This document shows, one piece after another, positions 25,171 to 35,204 of a stretch of 64,000 bases of DNA. A program made the position numbers and the translations under genes. The stretch is from Calditrichia bacterium (GTDB lineage: Bacteria > Calditrichota > Calditrichia > RBG-13-44-9 > J075): the NCBI GenBank assembly GCA_028284905.1, contig JANQQU010000086.1, forward strand, positions 1 through 64,000, read 5' to 3'. Position 1 is the first letter of the stretch. Each line of letters begins with the position of its first letter. Below the pieces are notes generated by a model, which had not been told where the DNA came from, did not search any database, and saw only the letters and a program-made list of their open reading frames with translations.

Positions 25171-26814
25171 ATGGCTAGTCGAGCAATTGTAGATGCAAAC
25201 GAACATCAAGAGCCGATTTATCTGGATTACAGAGGTCGTTACGACGGTATTCTGGGATGGATTCTCTCTACCGATCACAAGCGAATCGGATTGATGTATC
25301 TCGCTGCGTTGGTAGTCTTCTTTCTGGCAGCTATGACGCTGGGGTTTTTCATGCGTCTGGAGCAATGGACTGTCGGTCAAACCATTGTCGATGCGAAAAC
25401 ATATAACACTTTGTTTACCGTTCATGGCGTAATCATGGTGTTCCTGGTAGTGGTGCCGGGTATTCCTGCGACACTAGGTAACTTCTTTTTACCGTTGCAG
25501 TTAGGAGCGAAAGACGTTTCTTTTCCGCGCCTCAACCTCACCTCTTGGTACTTATACATGATCGGTGCACTGATCATCTTTCTGGCGCTGTTCACCAGCG
25601 GTGGATTGCCGGATACCGGATGGACTTTCTACGCGCCCTATAATATCAGAACAACAACCAATATACCGCTGGCAGTATTCGGGGTATTTATTCTTGGATT
25701 TTCATCTATCCTAACCGGATTGAACTTTGTCACCACGATGCATCAGTTACGGGCACCGGGTATGAGCTGGTTCCGTATGCCCCTGTTCTGCTGGGGACTC
25801 TATGCCACCGGCTGGATCCAGGTTCTCGCAACGCCGGTTTTAGGTATTACCATGCTGCTGGTTTTAGTCGAAAAAACAATGAGCATTGGTGTATTCGATC
25901 CGTCTCTCGGTGGTGACCCGATTCTTTATCAACATCTTTTCTGGATCTATTCTCACCCGGCGGTCTACATTATGATTCTGCCCGCGATGGGAATCATCTC
26001 GGAAATTATGCCGACTTTCGCCCGCCGCACCATTTTCGGTTACAAGGCGATCGCTTATTCCAGTCTGGCAATTGCGCTGGCTGGCTCCCTGGTATGGGGG
26101 CACCACATGTTTACCAGTGGGCAAAGCTACACGGCTAACGTGCTCTTTTCGCTGTTGACCTTCCTGGTCGGTATACCGACAGCGATCAAGGTGCTGAACT
26201 GGGTGGCGACGCTTTATCGCGGAGCGATTCGCATCGAACCGCCGTTGCTTTATGCGCTGTCATTTATCTTCCTGTTTTCTATCGGTGGTTTTACCGGGTT
26301 AATGCAGGGGGTACTAAATGTCGACGTTCACCTGCATGACACCTACTTCGTTGTTGCCCACTTTCATTATGTAATGTTTGGCGGAACGGTGATGGGACTC
26401 TTCGCCGGCCTGCATTACTGGTTCCCGAAAATGTTCGGAAAAATGTATGAGAAAAGCTGGGCGAATATTTCCTGGGCGTTGCAGCTCATCGGCTTCAATA
26501 TGCTCTATTTCACTATGCTGGTGATGGGTTACAATGGCATGCCGCGTCGTTATTACGATCACTTAATCGAATTTAATGCCGGACACCAGCTGGCTACCGT
26601 TGGCTCCTGGGTGTTGATTGCCGGTATCTTAATTATGTTTGCAAATCTGTTACACGGTCTCCTGAAAGGGGAAGAGGCAGATGATAACCCCTGGGGCGGC
26701 ACTACATTGGAGTGGTCCATTAAAGGACTTCCGCCACTGGAAAACTTCGATGAAATTCCGGAAGTTACCCAGGGACCGTACGATCACAATCCTGAACCGG
26801 AGGTAGTAAAATGA
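25171..26814 (+). CDS. ctaD: Cytochrome c oxidase subunit I, A2-type
   Basis: 547 aa; YSHPAVYIMILPAMGIISE; HDTYFVVAHFHYV. Confidence 0.95.
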   Translation: MASRAIVDANEHQEPIYLDYRGRYDGILGWILSTDHKRIGLMYLAALVVFFLAAMTLGFFMRLEQWTVGQTIVDAKTYNTLFTVHGVIMVFLVVVPGIPATLGNFFLPLQLGAKDVSFPRLNLTSWYLYMIGALIIFLALFTSGGLPDTGWTFYAPYNIRTTTNIPLAVFGVFILGFSSILTGLNFVTTMHQLRAPGMSWFRMPLFCWGLYATGWIQVLATPVLGITMLLVLVEKTMSIGVFDPSLGGDPILYQHLFWIYSHPAVYIMILPAMGIISEIMPTFARRTIFGYKAIAYSSLAIALAGSLVWGHHMFTSGQSYTANVLFSLLTFLVGIPTAIKVLNWVATLYRGAIRIEPPLLYALSFIFLFSIGGFTGLMQGVLNVDVHLHDTYFVVAHFHYVMFGGTVMGLFAGLHYWFPKMFGKMYEKSWANISWALQLIGFNMLYFTMLVMGYNGMPRRYYDHLIEFNAGHQLATVGSWVLIAGILIMFANLLHGLLKGEEADDNPWGGTTLEWSIKGLPPLENFDEIPEVTQGPYDHNPEPEVVK

Positions 26815-27602
26815 GCAGTCATTCCAACGCAATAGTCGCTCATAAGCATCCCAGCGATGTGGAAGGCGCGAAGATCGCCATGTGGCTCTTCCTGTTCACG
26901 GAAGTGCTCCTTTTCGGTGGTTTGTTTATTCTCTATGCCGTTTATCGGTATCAGTATTCTCTGGATTTTCACCTGGCGGCAACAGAGCTAAATGCCTCTC
27001 TCGGCGCGATTAACACTGTCGTACTGCTGACCAGTAGTTTAACCGTTGCACTATCGATCGAGGCTTTGCGGAGAGGGAACCGGAAGTTGTCGCTCTGGAT
27101 GCTCTTCATCACGATTGTATGTGCACTGACTTTTATGGTGATCAAATATTTCGAATGGTCTGCGAAGATTCATCACGGTATCTATCCCGGTTCTGAAACT
27201 TTGTTAACTGCCAGCTCCGGCGAGATCGTCTTCTACAATCTTTACTACGCGATGACCGGACTGCACGGCATCCACGTATTGATCGGAATGGGCGTTCTTG
27301 GCGGTATGTTCTATTTCATCGCGCGTAAGCCGATCAACAAGGAAGCGATTAACTACGACGTTGTGGAAAGAATTCGCGGTGGTTCCCGCATGGCTGTTTT
27401 GGCTGATGATGGTCGTGAACTGGGCGACGTAATCAATATCGATGATAAAGTAGAACGGGTAGAGATTAAAGTGATCTACGAAAACACACCGGAAAAATTT
27501 GACCCGCGTAACGAGATCAAACTGGAAAACTCCGGCCTTTACTGGCACATTGTCGACGTTATCTGGATTTTCCTCTTTCCGCTGTTCTATTTGATTATAT
27601 AA
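26811..27602 (+). CDS. ctaE: Cytochrome c oxidase subunit III
   Basis: 263 aa; GAKIAMWLFLFTEVLLFGGLF; YYAMTGLHGIHVLIGMG. Confidence 0.92.
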   Translation: MSSHSNAIVAHKHPSDVEGAKIAMWLFLFTEVLLFGGLFILYAVYRYQYSLDFHLAATELNASLGAINTVVLLTSSLTVALSIEALRRGNRKLSLWMLFITIVCALTFMVIKYFEWSAKIHHGIYPGSETLLTASSGEIVFYNLYYAMTGLHGIHVLIGMGVLGGMFYFIARKPINKEAINYDVVERIRGGSRMAVLADDGRELGDVINIDDKVERVEIKVIYENTPEKFDPRNEIKLENSGLYWHIVDVIWIFLFPLFYLII

Positions 27603-27625
27603 TGCTGATAAAAGGAGATTTAACA

Positions 27626-27931
27626 ATGCATCAACCTACTCATACACATGCTGATGATCATGCCGGCGGATACGGCATTTATCTGAAGGTTTGGCTTGGC
27701 CTGATCGTTTTTACTGGTATTACTGTTGCAGCAGCTGGTGTCGATCTGAATAGTGCCGGCCTTACCATTGCATTGGCATTGCTGATTGCCAGCGTCAAGA
27801 CTGCGCTGGTCGTGTATTTCTTTATGCACATTAAATATGAACACCTGCTCTTTAAACTGATGCTCGCAGTGTGTGCAATTACTTTTGTAATATTTATCGG
27901 TTTAACATTCTTTGATATCGCATATCGATAA
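27626..27931 (+). CDS. Cytochrome c oxidase subunit IV-like
   Basis: Three TM; VKTALVVYFFMHIKYEHLLFK; start 27626 behind AAAGGAG. Confidence 0.82.
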   Translation: MHQPTHTHADDHAGGYGIYLKVWLGLIVFTGITVAAAGVDLNSAGLTIALALLIASVKTALVVYFFMHIKYEHLLFKLMLAVCAITFVIFIGLTFFDIAYR

Positions 27932-27943
27932 AGGACGATTCTC

Positions 27944-28591
27944 ATGAATTCTGGAAACTTTACGGCGCAAGTAGACGCCACCTTTATGTTTATTTTGATC
28001 GTCTCCCTGATTTTGATGGCAGGGATTACCTTTTCTATGATCTATTTTCTCTTTCGCTACCATCATACTAAAAACCAAAAGCCGAAAGACATACACGGTA
28101 ATATGTGGCTGGAGTTGCTCTGGACAGTAATCCCTACAATTCTGGTACTAGTAATGTTCTATTATGGTATGGTTGGCTACGAGAAAATGGAAACTATCCC
28201 TGAAGATGCCATGAAGGTAGAAAGTACCGGGAGAATGTGGGGCTGGCAGTTTAATTACGAAAATGGCATTCAGACAGATACGCTTTATGTGCCGAAAGGA
28301 AAAGCGGTTCATTTATACTTGAATTCCACAGACGTGATTCACAGTTTTTACATTCCTGGTTTGAAGGCAAAGAAGGATGTGGTACCCGGTATGACCAACG
28401 AAATGTGGTTTGCGACCGACGAAATTAAAGCTTACGATGTTTTTTGTGCTGAGTATTGCGGCGATCGCCATGCTTACATGTTGACCAAAATTGTATCGAT
28501 GCCACCGGCAGAGTTCGATGCCTGGTATCAAAGCAACGCGAAAACCGAAGAGAATACCGAAGAAAGCACTGCCGCTGTAGACGGTGAATAA
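27944..28591 (+). CDS. ctaC: Cytochrome c oxidase subunit II (CuA, no cytochrome c domain)
   Basis: 215 aa; CAEYCGDRHAYM CuA site; WQFNYENG. Confidence 0.92.
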   Translation: MNSGNFTAQVDATFMFILIVSLILMAGITFSMIYFLFRYHHTKNQKPKDIHGNMWLELLWTVIPTILVLVMFYYGMVGYEKMETIPEDAMKVESTGRMWGWQFNYENGIQTDTLYVPKGKAVHLYLNSTDVIHSFYIPGLKAKKDVVPGMTNEMWFATDEIKAYDVFCAEYCGDRHAYMLTKIVSMPPAEFDAWYQSNAKTEENTEESTAAVDGE

Positions 28592-28617
28592 ATAAGCATT
28601 ACTAAATTGACATTCGC

Positions 28618-28649
28618 GCCGGAATTGTTGAACCAACTGCAATTCCGGC
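28618..28649. repeat. Hairpin GCCGGAATTG/CAATTCCGGC downstream of coxII
   Basis: 10-bp perfect inverted repeat, no clear U-run. Confidence 0.5.
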
Positions 28650-28856
28650 CATTGGATTTCCTGCCGGAAAAAGAACTGGTATTCGGAAAATACAGCACCG
28701 CTCCCTGAAAAAGAATCGGCAATCCTGACGCATACAGATAATCTATCGCTATTTTTGACTTTTTTTTGGGTTAGAATTTTTTTTTGCATAACTTTGGCCC
28801 AATCTGGATGAAGTATATCATCCCAAACGAGCCACTTACATATATAGAAGTAAAGA

Positions 28857-29765
28857 ATGAAAACTATCGAAAACACAATTCAGAATGTCCCGGAAGCGAA
28901 TAGTCCGGACTGGATGCGGGTAGTTATTAATCTGAGCAAGATCCGTATATCCCAACTGGTCGCGGTCTCGACGATGCTCGGTTATATTCTCGCAACCGGA
29001 GAGTTTTCCTGGTATATCATTGTGCCGACGCTTGGCGCTTTTTTGCTCTCCTGCGGTTCTGCGGCGTTGAATCAGTACCAGGAATGGCAGCACGATATCA
29101 AGATGCGCCGGACTGCCGCCCGACCAATACCTTCCGGGGAAATTGCCCCGCGTGAAGGACTATTGATTTCCCTTGGATTAATTACTGCCGGCGCGCTTGT
29201 TCTCTTGTTCGGAACGAACCTGGCGGCATTGGAATTGGGTCTTTTCAACGTCTATTGGTATAATGGCGTTTACACACCCCTGAAGCGGAAGAGTGCGATG
29301 GCAGTCATTCCCGGCTCATTGATCGGCGCTGTGCCTCCGGCAATCGGCTGGGTATCCGGTGGGGGATATATCTTTGATCCGCAAATTATTGCCGTCGGCC
29401 TGTTTTTCTTTATCTGGCAAATACCGCATTTCTGGCTCTTGTTGATTAATCTTAGCGATGATTATAAAAAAGCCGGCTTTCCGACGTTGACGGAGAAAAT
29501 TTCCGAAAATCAATTGGCCCGTATGACCTTTTTCATGACGCTGATTACAATTGTTTCCTGCCTGATTATTCCCTTAACCGGTATCGGTGCGTCCAGCGGC
29601 TTTTTTACTGCTTTGATTCTGGCATCCGGCTGGCTAGCCTGGGATAGTGCCAAATTACTTTCCAAGATGCATAGAGACGTGCGCTTTATTCGGTCTCGCT
29701 TTATGGCAATCAATATTTACATGCTATTGGTGATGATCTGCTTTTCGCTGGATCGTCTGATTTAA
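28857..29765 (+). CDS. ctaB: Protoheme IX farnesyltransferase
   Basis: 302 aa; NQYQEWQHDIKMRRTAARPIPSG prenyltransferase motif. Confidence 0.92.
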   Translation: MKTIENTIQNVPEANSPDWMRVVINLSKIRISQLVAVSTMLGYILATGEFSWYIIVPTLGAFLLSCGSAALNQYQEWQHDIKMRRTAARPIPSGEIAPREGLLISLGLITAGALVLLFGTNLAALELGLFNVYWYNGVYTPLKRKSAMAVIPGSLIGAVPPAIGWVSGGGYIFDPQIIAVGLFFFIWQIPHFWLLLINLSDDYKKAGFPTLTEKISENQLARMTFFMTLITIVSCLIIPLTGIGASSGFFTALILASGWLAWDSAKLLSKMHRDVRFIRSRFMAINIYMLLVMICFSLDRLI

Positions 29766-29770
29766 CCAAT

Positions 29771-29850
29771 GGCAAATGAGCAAATTTACAAATGGGCAAA
29801 TATGCAAATGTTCACCTTCTCATTTTGCATATTTGCCCATTTGCACATTT
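29771..29850. repeat. Inverted octanucleotide repeat element (CAAATNNN / NNNATTTG arms)
   Basis: CAAAT at 29773, 29781, 29789, 29797, 29805 (period 8); 29789-29808 CAAATGGGCAAATATGCAAA is an exact inverted repeat of 29824-29843. Confidence 0.92.
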
Positions 29851-30091
29851 ATTACCATGCTTGTCTGCTGTAAACCATCCGGATATATTAATTCTGCTTT
29901 TACAATCGGACTTTCTCAGTTCTGCTCCCAATTCCACCCTTTGTAACAAAAAACTTTCTTACAGCATTTAATAAATAATTTTGTATATTAGAGGCCGTTA
30001 GCTAAAAGCGGTTCTGTAACTAATAGCAGTAAATAAATGATGATTGAAAAGTAATAAATTGATACCTGCAAACTAAACCGGAGAATGTGAG

Positions 30092-31480
30092 ATGCATTTT
30101 GATGTGCTGGTAATTGGATCCGGCCCGGGAGGATATGTCGCAGCGATTCGGGCATCGCAATTTGGTAAAAAAGTTGGCATTGTAGAACGTGCTGAAATCG
30201 GCGGAATTTGTTTGAACTGGGGCTGTATCCCTACCAAGGCCCTGTTGAGAAGCGCCGAAGTTTATGAGTTGATAAAGCATTCCAAAAATTTTGGTTTTAG
30301 TGTAGAAAACCCCACGATCGATTTCCCGAAAGTGATCAAGCGAAGCAGAGATGTGGCTAATCGCTTGTCCAAGGGAATCGCCTTCCTGTTGAAAAAAAAT
30401 AAAATTGAACAAGTGCTCGGCACCGGCAAACTTACTGGTAAAAACGAAGTTTCCGTCGAGTTAAATGATGGCGGCAGCAAGAAGATCACCGCAGATAAGA
30501 TCATTGTTGCGACCGGCGCCCGCGCCCGGCAAATTCCCGGTATGGAAGCGGACGGCAAGCGTGTGCTTACCTATCGCGAGGCAATGGTCGTAAAGGAAAT
30601 GCCCGGCTCCGTAACGATTGTTGGTGCTGGTGCCATTGGTGTTGAGTTTGCTTACTTCTTTAACTCCCTCGGTGCCGATGTGACTATCGTGGAAATGATG
30701 CCGCACATCGTTCCGGTAGAAGATGAAGAAGTTTCCAAAGAGCTGGAAAAGTCTTTCAAAAAGCAAGGCATTAAAATCCATACCGGCACAAAAGTCGAAA
30801 AGATGGATAAAGGGAAAAGCAATGTTACCCTGACTGTTTCGAAAGACGGCAAAACAGAAAAAATCAAATCCGATTACTGTTTGATGGCCGTTGGCGTTCA
30901 GGGCAATATCGAAAATCTTGGCCTGGAAGAAATCGGTGTGAAAACCGATCGTGGCTATATTAGCGTTAACGAAAACTATCAGACGAATATCCCGCATATT
31001 TACGCTATTGGCGATATTATCGGAGCACCCTGGCTGGCGCATGTTGCCTCGAAAGAAGGCATTCTCGCCGCCGAGCATATCGGCGGACATAAAATCGTGC
31101 CGTTGGACTATACTAATATTCCCGGCTGTACTTATTGCCAGCCGCAGGTTGCCTCGGTTGGATACACCGAAAAGAAGGCGTTGGAAGCGGGCTATAAACT
31201 GAAGATTGGCCGCTTCCCGGTTCGGGTAAATGGTAAAGCGCTGGGAATGGGCGAAAGTGAAGGCTTTATCAAGATTATTTATGATGAAAAATACGGTGAA
31301 TTGCTTGGTTGCCATATTATTGGCCCGGAAGCGACGGAACTGATTACCGAGGTTACTTTTGCGAAATCGGTCGAAGCGACCTTCGAAGAAGTGTTGCATA
31401 CTGTGCATCCGCACCCGACCCTGAGCGAGATTGTTGCTGAAGCAACTCACGATGCCATCGGTGAAGCGATTCATATTTAA
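30092..31480 (+). CDS. lpdA: Dihydrolipoyl dehydrogenase (E3)
   Basis: 462 aa; GSGPGGYVAAIRASQ, GGICLNWGCIPTKALL, HPHPTLSEIV. Confidence 0.95.
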   Translation: MHFDVLVIGSGPGGYVAAIRASQFGKKVGIVERAEIGGICLNWGCIPTKALLRSAEVYELIKHSKNFGFSVENPTIDFPKVIKRSRDVANRLSKGIAFLLKKNKIEQVLGTGKLTGKNEVSVELNDGGSKKITADKIIVATGARARQIPGMEADGKRVLTYREAMVVKEMPGSVTIVGAGAIGVEFAYFFNSLGADVTIVEMMPHIVPVEDEEVSKELEKSFKKQGIKIHTGTKVEKMDKGKSNVTLTVSKDGKTEKIKSDYCLMAVGVQGNIENLGLEEIGVKTDRGYISVNENYQTNIPHIYAIGDIIGAPWLAHVASKEGILAAEHIGGHKIVPLDYTNIPGCTYCQPQVASVGYTEKKALEAGYKLKIGRFPVRVNGKALGMGESEGFIKIIYDEKYGELLGCHIIGPEATELITEVTFAKSVEATFEEVLHTVHPHPTLSEIVAEATHDAIGEAIHI

Positions 31481-31507
31481 GGAAGATATCAGGGCTGGAA
31501 ATAAATA

Positions 31508-32230
31508 ATGAATAATGGCACTTCCAAAATGCTTCGATTTATTGACCTCGGACGGCAGTCGTATCGCCCGGTGTGGGCATTACAACGCCGTTTACAACAG
31601 CAGCGCATTGCCGGTGAGATTCCCGATACGCTGTTGTTCGTAGAACATCATCCGGTATATACTATTGGTAAAAACGGCACGGATTTGCATGTGATTGCAT
31701 CAGAAAGTTATCTGAAGCAACGCGGCATCGAAGTTGTGGAAGTTGATAGGGGAGGAGACGTCACCTATCATGGGCCGGGCCAGCTGGTCGGCTATCCGAT
31801 CTTTAATTTGAACCAGCATCAAAAAAGCGTCTCCGGATTTATGCGCCAACTGGAAGAAGTCTTCATCCAGGCCCTCTCGGAAAAGTGGGGGATTGAAAGC
31901 CAGCGAAAAGATGGATATACCGGCGCCTGGATCGGCAACGAGAAAATCGTTGCCATGGGCGTGCGTATTTCCCGTTGGGTAACCATGCATGGATTCGCCA
32001 TGAATGTTAAACCGGAACTGGAACATTTTCAGGGAATTATCCCCTGCGGTATTTTCGAATATGGTGTCACCTCACTAGAGGAACAGTTGAATGCCGATGT
32101 CCCGATGAGTCAAGTAAAAGACGTCATTCTTGACGCCTTCAAAACGGTCTTTTCCTTTAGCGATGTTCTGGTAGAGACGAATGTCGCTGAGATGCTGGAA
32201 ATGGTCGGGGATGACTCGCCGGTGGTTTGA
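31508..32230 (+). CDS. lipB: Lipoyl(octanoyl) transferase
   Basis: 240 aa; RGGDVTYHGPGQLVGYPIFNL; GIIPCGI. Confidence 0.93.
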   Translation: MNNGTSKMLRFIDLGRQSYRPVWALQRRLQQQRIAGEIPDTLLFVEHHPVYTIGKNGTDLHVIASESYLKQRGIEVVEVDRGGDVTYHGPGQLVGYPIFNLNQHQKSVSGFMRQLEEVFIQALSEKWGIESQRKDGYTGAWIGNEKIVAMGVRISRWVTMHGFAMNVKPELEHFQGIIPCGIFEYGVTSLEEQLNADVPMSQVKDVILDAFKTVFSFSDVLVETNVAEMLEMVGDDSPVV

Positions 32231-32292
32231 TTGATGAAAAATGAAACAGAAAAGAAGAAAACTGAAGCAAGAAAAATAGAGAGGAGCTTTCT

Positions 32293-34008
32293 ATGAAGGT
32301 CGATGTGGTAATGCCGAAGTTGGGCGAAAGCATTACAGAAGGGACAGTGGTTAAATGGTGGAAGCAGCCCGGAGATTTTGTCAAGAAGGATGAAACCTTA
32401 TTGGAAATTTCTACGGACAAAGTGGATTCGGAAATCCCCAGCCCATTTGAAGGCGTTGTCGTCGAATTGAAAGCCGCAGAAAATGATGTTGTCCAGGTCG
32501 ATTCGGTGATTGCTGTAATCGATAGCGAAGCAGATGGCGCTGCCGCAGCTGCAGCACCCGCAGCAGAAGCACCGGCTGCTCCTGCGCCTGCACCTGCAGC
32601 AGAAGCACCCGCACCGGCTGCTGCGCCGGCACCCGCCGCAAATGGTGGTGGCGTTGCTGATGTGGAAATGCCGAAACTGGGAGAAAGTATCACCGAAGGC
32701 ACTATTGTAAAATGGTGGAAAAAGGTTGGTGATACCGTAAAGAAGGACGAAACCTTACTGGAAATATCCACCGATAAAGTAGATTCGGAAATCCCAAGCC
32801 CATTCGAAGGGACAATTACTGAAATTCTTTTTAATGAAAATGATGTTGTGGAAGTCGGTTCAATTATTGCCCGGCTGCAAACTGGCGATGCAGCTGCAGT
32901 TTCAGCGCCGGCAGCGGCAGCACCTGCACCGGCTGCAACAGCAGCACCGGCACCTGCCGCAGCACCCGCTGCTGCACCGGCTGGCGGAGGCAGCAGTGTT
33001 GTTCCTCGTGAACAGGGTGGGAAATTCTTTTCTCCGCTGGTTCGGAGCATTGCCCGGAAAGAAAATGTTACCGCGGAAGAACTACACAATATTCCCGGCA
33101 GTGGCCTGGGTGGGCGAGTAACCAAGCACGATATCCTCGGCTATCTGGAAGGTGGACGGGTTGCACCGGCTGCAGCACCAGCAGCACAGCCTGCCGCAGC
33201 ACCGGCCAGTGCCCCCACAGCAGCACCAACACCGCCTCCGGCACCGCAACCGATGACCGCAGCAGCACCGGCACCGGAAGAAATCGCCGCCAAGTATGAA
33301 GGACAGCGGGTAGACATCCTGCCAATGGACGCGATTCGTAAGAAAATCGCCGATCATATGGTGATGAGCAAGCACACTTCGCCGCACGTTTATGGTGTGG
33401 CAGAAGTCGACTTTACCCATGCATTATCGCTGGTGAAAAAACATCGTCCGGCATTTAAGGAACGCGATGATCTGAAGCTGACGGTGAATCCGATGATTCT
33501 CTATTCCGTTGCAAAAGCGATCACGGAATTCCCCGATATTAACAGCTCTATCGAAGGACATACGGTTATCCGCAAACGCTCTGTAAACCTGGGAATGGCT
33601 GTGGCAACTGACCGCGGACTGATCGTGCCGACACTGAAAAACGCCGATGAAATGAACTTTAAAGGCGTCGCTCGCAATGCTTTTGATCTGGCTATCCGCG
33701 CCCGCGATAAAAAACTGGCACTCGCCGATGTGCAGGGCGCAACATTTACCGTAACTAATTATGGCGTATTTGGTAATGTGATCGGTTTCCCGATCATCAA
33801 TCAGCCGAACGTCGCCATTCTCGGTGTTGGTGCGATCAAAAAGCGCCCGGTGGTGATAGAAACGGAAAGTGGTGATATGATTGGCATTCGCTCGATTGGC
33901 TATATGACCTTGTCTTACGATCATCGTCTGGTCGATGGCGAATTGGGTGACCGCTTCCTGCAGCGTGTGGTTCATTATCTGCAGAATTTTGAAGAAAGCT
34001 GGTTGTAG
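32293..34008 (+). CDS. Dihydrolipoamide acyltransferase (E2) with two lipoyl domains and Ala/Pro linkers
   Basis: 571 aa; two copies of VEMPKLGESITEGT..ETLLEISTDKVDSEIPSPFEG; SYDHRLVDG. Confidence 0.93.
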   Translation: MKVDVVMPKLGESITEGTVVKWWKQPGDFVKKDETLLEISTDKVDSEIPSPFEGVVVELKAAENDVVQVDSVIAVIDSEADGAAAAAAPAAEAPAAPAPAPAAEAPAPAAAPAPAANGGGVADVEMPKLGESITEGTIVKWWKKVGDTVKKDETLLEISTDKVDSEIPSPFEGTITEILFNENDVVEVGSIIARLQTGDAAAVSAPAAAAPAPAATAAPAPAAAPAAAPAGGGSSVVPREQGGKFFSPLVRSIARKENVTAEELHNIPGSGLGGRVTKHDILGYLEGGRVAPAAAPAAQPAAAPASAPTAAPTPPPAPQPMTAAAPAPEEIAAKYEGQRVDILPMDAIRKKIADHMVMSKHTSPHVYGVAEVDFTHALSLVKKHRPAFKERDDLKLTVNPMILYSVAKAITEFPDINSSIEGHTVIRKRSVNLGMAVATDRGLIVPTLKNADEMNFKGVARNAFDLAIRARDKKLALADVQGATFTVTNYGVFGNVIGFPIINQPNVAILGVGAIKKRPVVIETESGDMIGIRSIGYMTLSYDHRLVDGELGDRFLQRVVHYLQNFEESWL

Positions 34009-34108
34009 TAACAGGCGAAAACAGGGAGGAAAGTATATTGCTTTAGGGCCATTACTTTCCTGCTTTGGAAGCGCCGCTAAAATGATGTAAAAATATAAGG
34101 TTTAATAT

Positions 34109-34999
34109 ATGGCAACGAAAAGAAATCGGCCGGATTGGCTGAAAATTCGTTTTTCAGTGAATGAGAATTTTCGTGAACTGAATAATATTGTCAAAGAAAA
34201 CAATTTACATACCGTCTGTCAGGAAGCCCGTTGTCCAAATCAAAGTGAATGCTGGGGCAAGGGCACCGCAACGCTAATGATTCTTGGCGATGTCTGTACT
34301 CGTTCCTGCGGTTTTTGTGCGATTAAAACCGGGCGCCCGCCGATCTATGATCAGCTGGAGCCAAAACGCGTCGCTGTCGCAGTTCAGAAGATGAGCCTGA
34401 ATCATGTGGTTATCACTTCGGTAAACCGGGATGATTTGCCGGACCAGGGATCAATTGTCTGGGCGGAAACCATCGAGGAAATTCGCAAGCTTTCCCCGGA
34501 TTGTTCGGTAGAAGTGTTGATTCCGGATTTTAAAGGTGTTTGGGAGCCGCTGAAGCGGGTGATTGACGCCAAGCCGGAAATTCTCTCCCATAACACCGAG
34601 ACTGTGCCGCGCCTTTATCGCCGGGTGCGCCCACAGGCAAAGTATGACCGCTCACTCTGGGTGCTGGAAAAATCCAAAGAATATGGAATGACCACGAAAA
34701 CCGGTATTATGGTCGGCATTGGAGAAACCTTCGACGAAGTGGTTGCCCTGATGAAAGACCTGGTAGAAGTCGATCTGGATATCTTTAATATCGGACAATA
34801 CCTACAGCCCACCAAGCGGCACTTGCCAGTTGAGCGTTTTGTCCATCCCGATGAGTTTGCCGAATACAAACGGATCGGTGAAGAGCTGGGAATCAAGCAC
34901 GTAGAATCCGGACCGTTGGTACGGAGTTCTTACCATGCCGAGGAGCAGGTTGAAAAGTTCCGCGGTACTCCCTGCGGCAGCCGTGCTGCAATAGGCTAA
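34109..34999 (+). CDS. lipA: Lipoyl synthase
   Basis: 296 aa; CPNQSECWGKGTATLMILGDVCTRSCGFCAI. Confidence 0.95.
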   Translation: MATKRNRPDWLKIRFSVNENFRELNNIVKENNLHTVCQEARCPNQSECWGKGTATLMILGDVCTRSCGFCAIKTGRPPIYDQLEPKRVAVAVQKMSLNHVVITSVNRDDLPDQGSIVWAETIEEIRKLSPDCSVEVLIPDFKGVWEPLKRVIDAKPEILSHNTETVPRLYRRVRPQAKYDRSLWVLEKSKEYGMTTKTGIMVGIGETFDEVVALMKDLVEVDLDIFNIGQYLQPTKRHLPVERFVHPDEFAEYKRIGEELGIKHVESGPLVRSSYHAEEQVEKFRGTPCGSRAAIG

Positions 35000-35030
35000 A
35001 CTTGATGTACATATACTTTGTTATATTTTA

Positions 35031-35062
35031 AAGAAGGGCGGTTCGGGAGACCGCCTTTCTTG
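35031..35062 (+). terminator. Rho-independent terminator after lipA
   Basis: AAGAAGGGCGGT tcgggag ACCGCCTTTCTT. Confidence 0.7.
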
Positions 35063-35077
35063 CTTTACAAACAGTTG

Positions 35078-35204
35078 CCCGCGGAACACGCTAAATACAC
35101 AAAAAACAATTAAGTTCAGAAGTATTTATTTCTGTGATGAAATCTAATATAAGCTTATAAAGCAATTTGTGTTTTTCATTCGTGTGATTCGCGTGTTCCG
35201 TGGG
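35078..35204. repeat. Inverted repeat element with degenerate approximately 9-nt periodic arms
   Basis: CCCGCGGAACACGC (35078-35091) vs GCGTGTTCCGTGGG (35191-35204), 14 bp with one mismatch; right arm TTCGTGTGA TTCGCGTGT TCCGTGGGT. Confidence 0.72.

Noticed and set aside
30461-31474. 337-aa minus-strand ORF opposite lpdA
   Set aside because: Antisense shadow of a highly recognisable E3 gene; composition typical of reverse-frame translation.
32157-33125. 322-aa Ala/Ser-rich minus-strand ORF
   Set aside because: Reverse complement of the Ala/Pro linkers and lipoyl domains of the E2 gene.
30092-34999. Lipoate/2-oxoacid dehydrogenase cluster as unusual
   Set aside because: lpdA, lipB, E2 and lipA in a row is a common and functionally obvious grouping.
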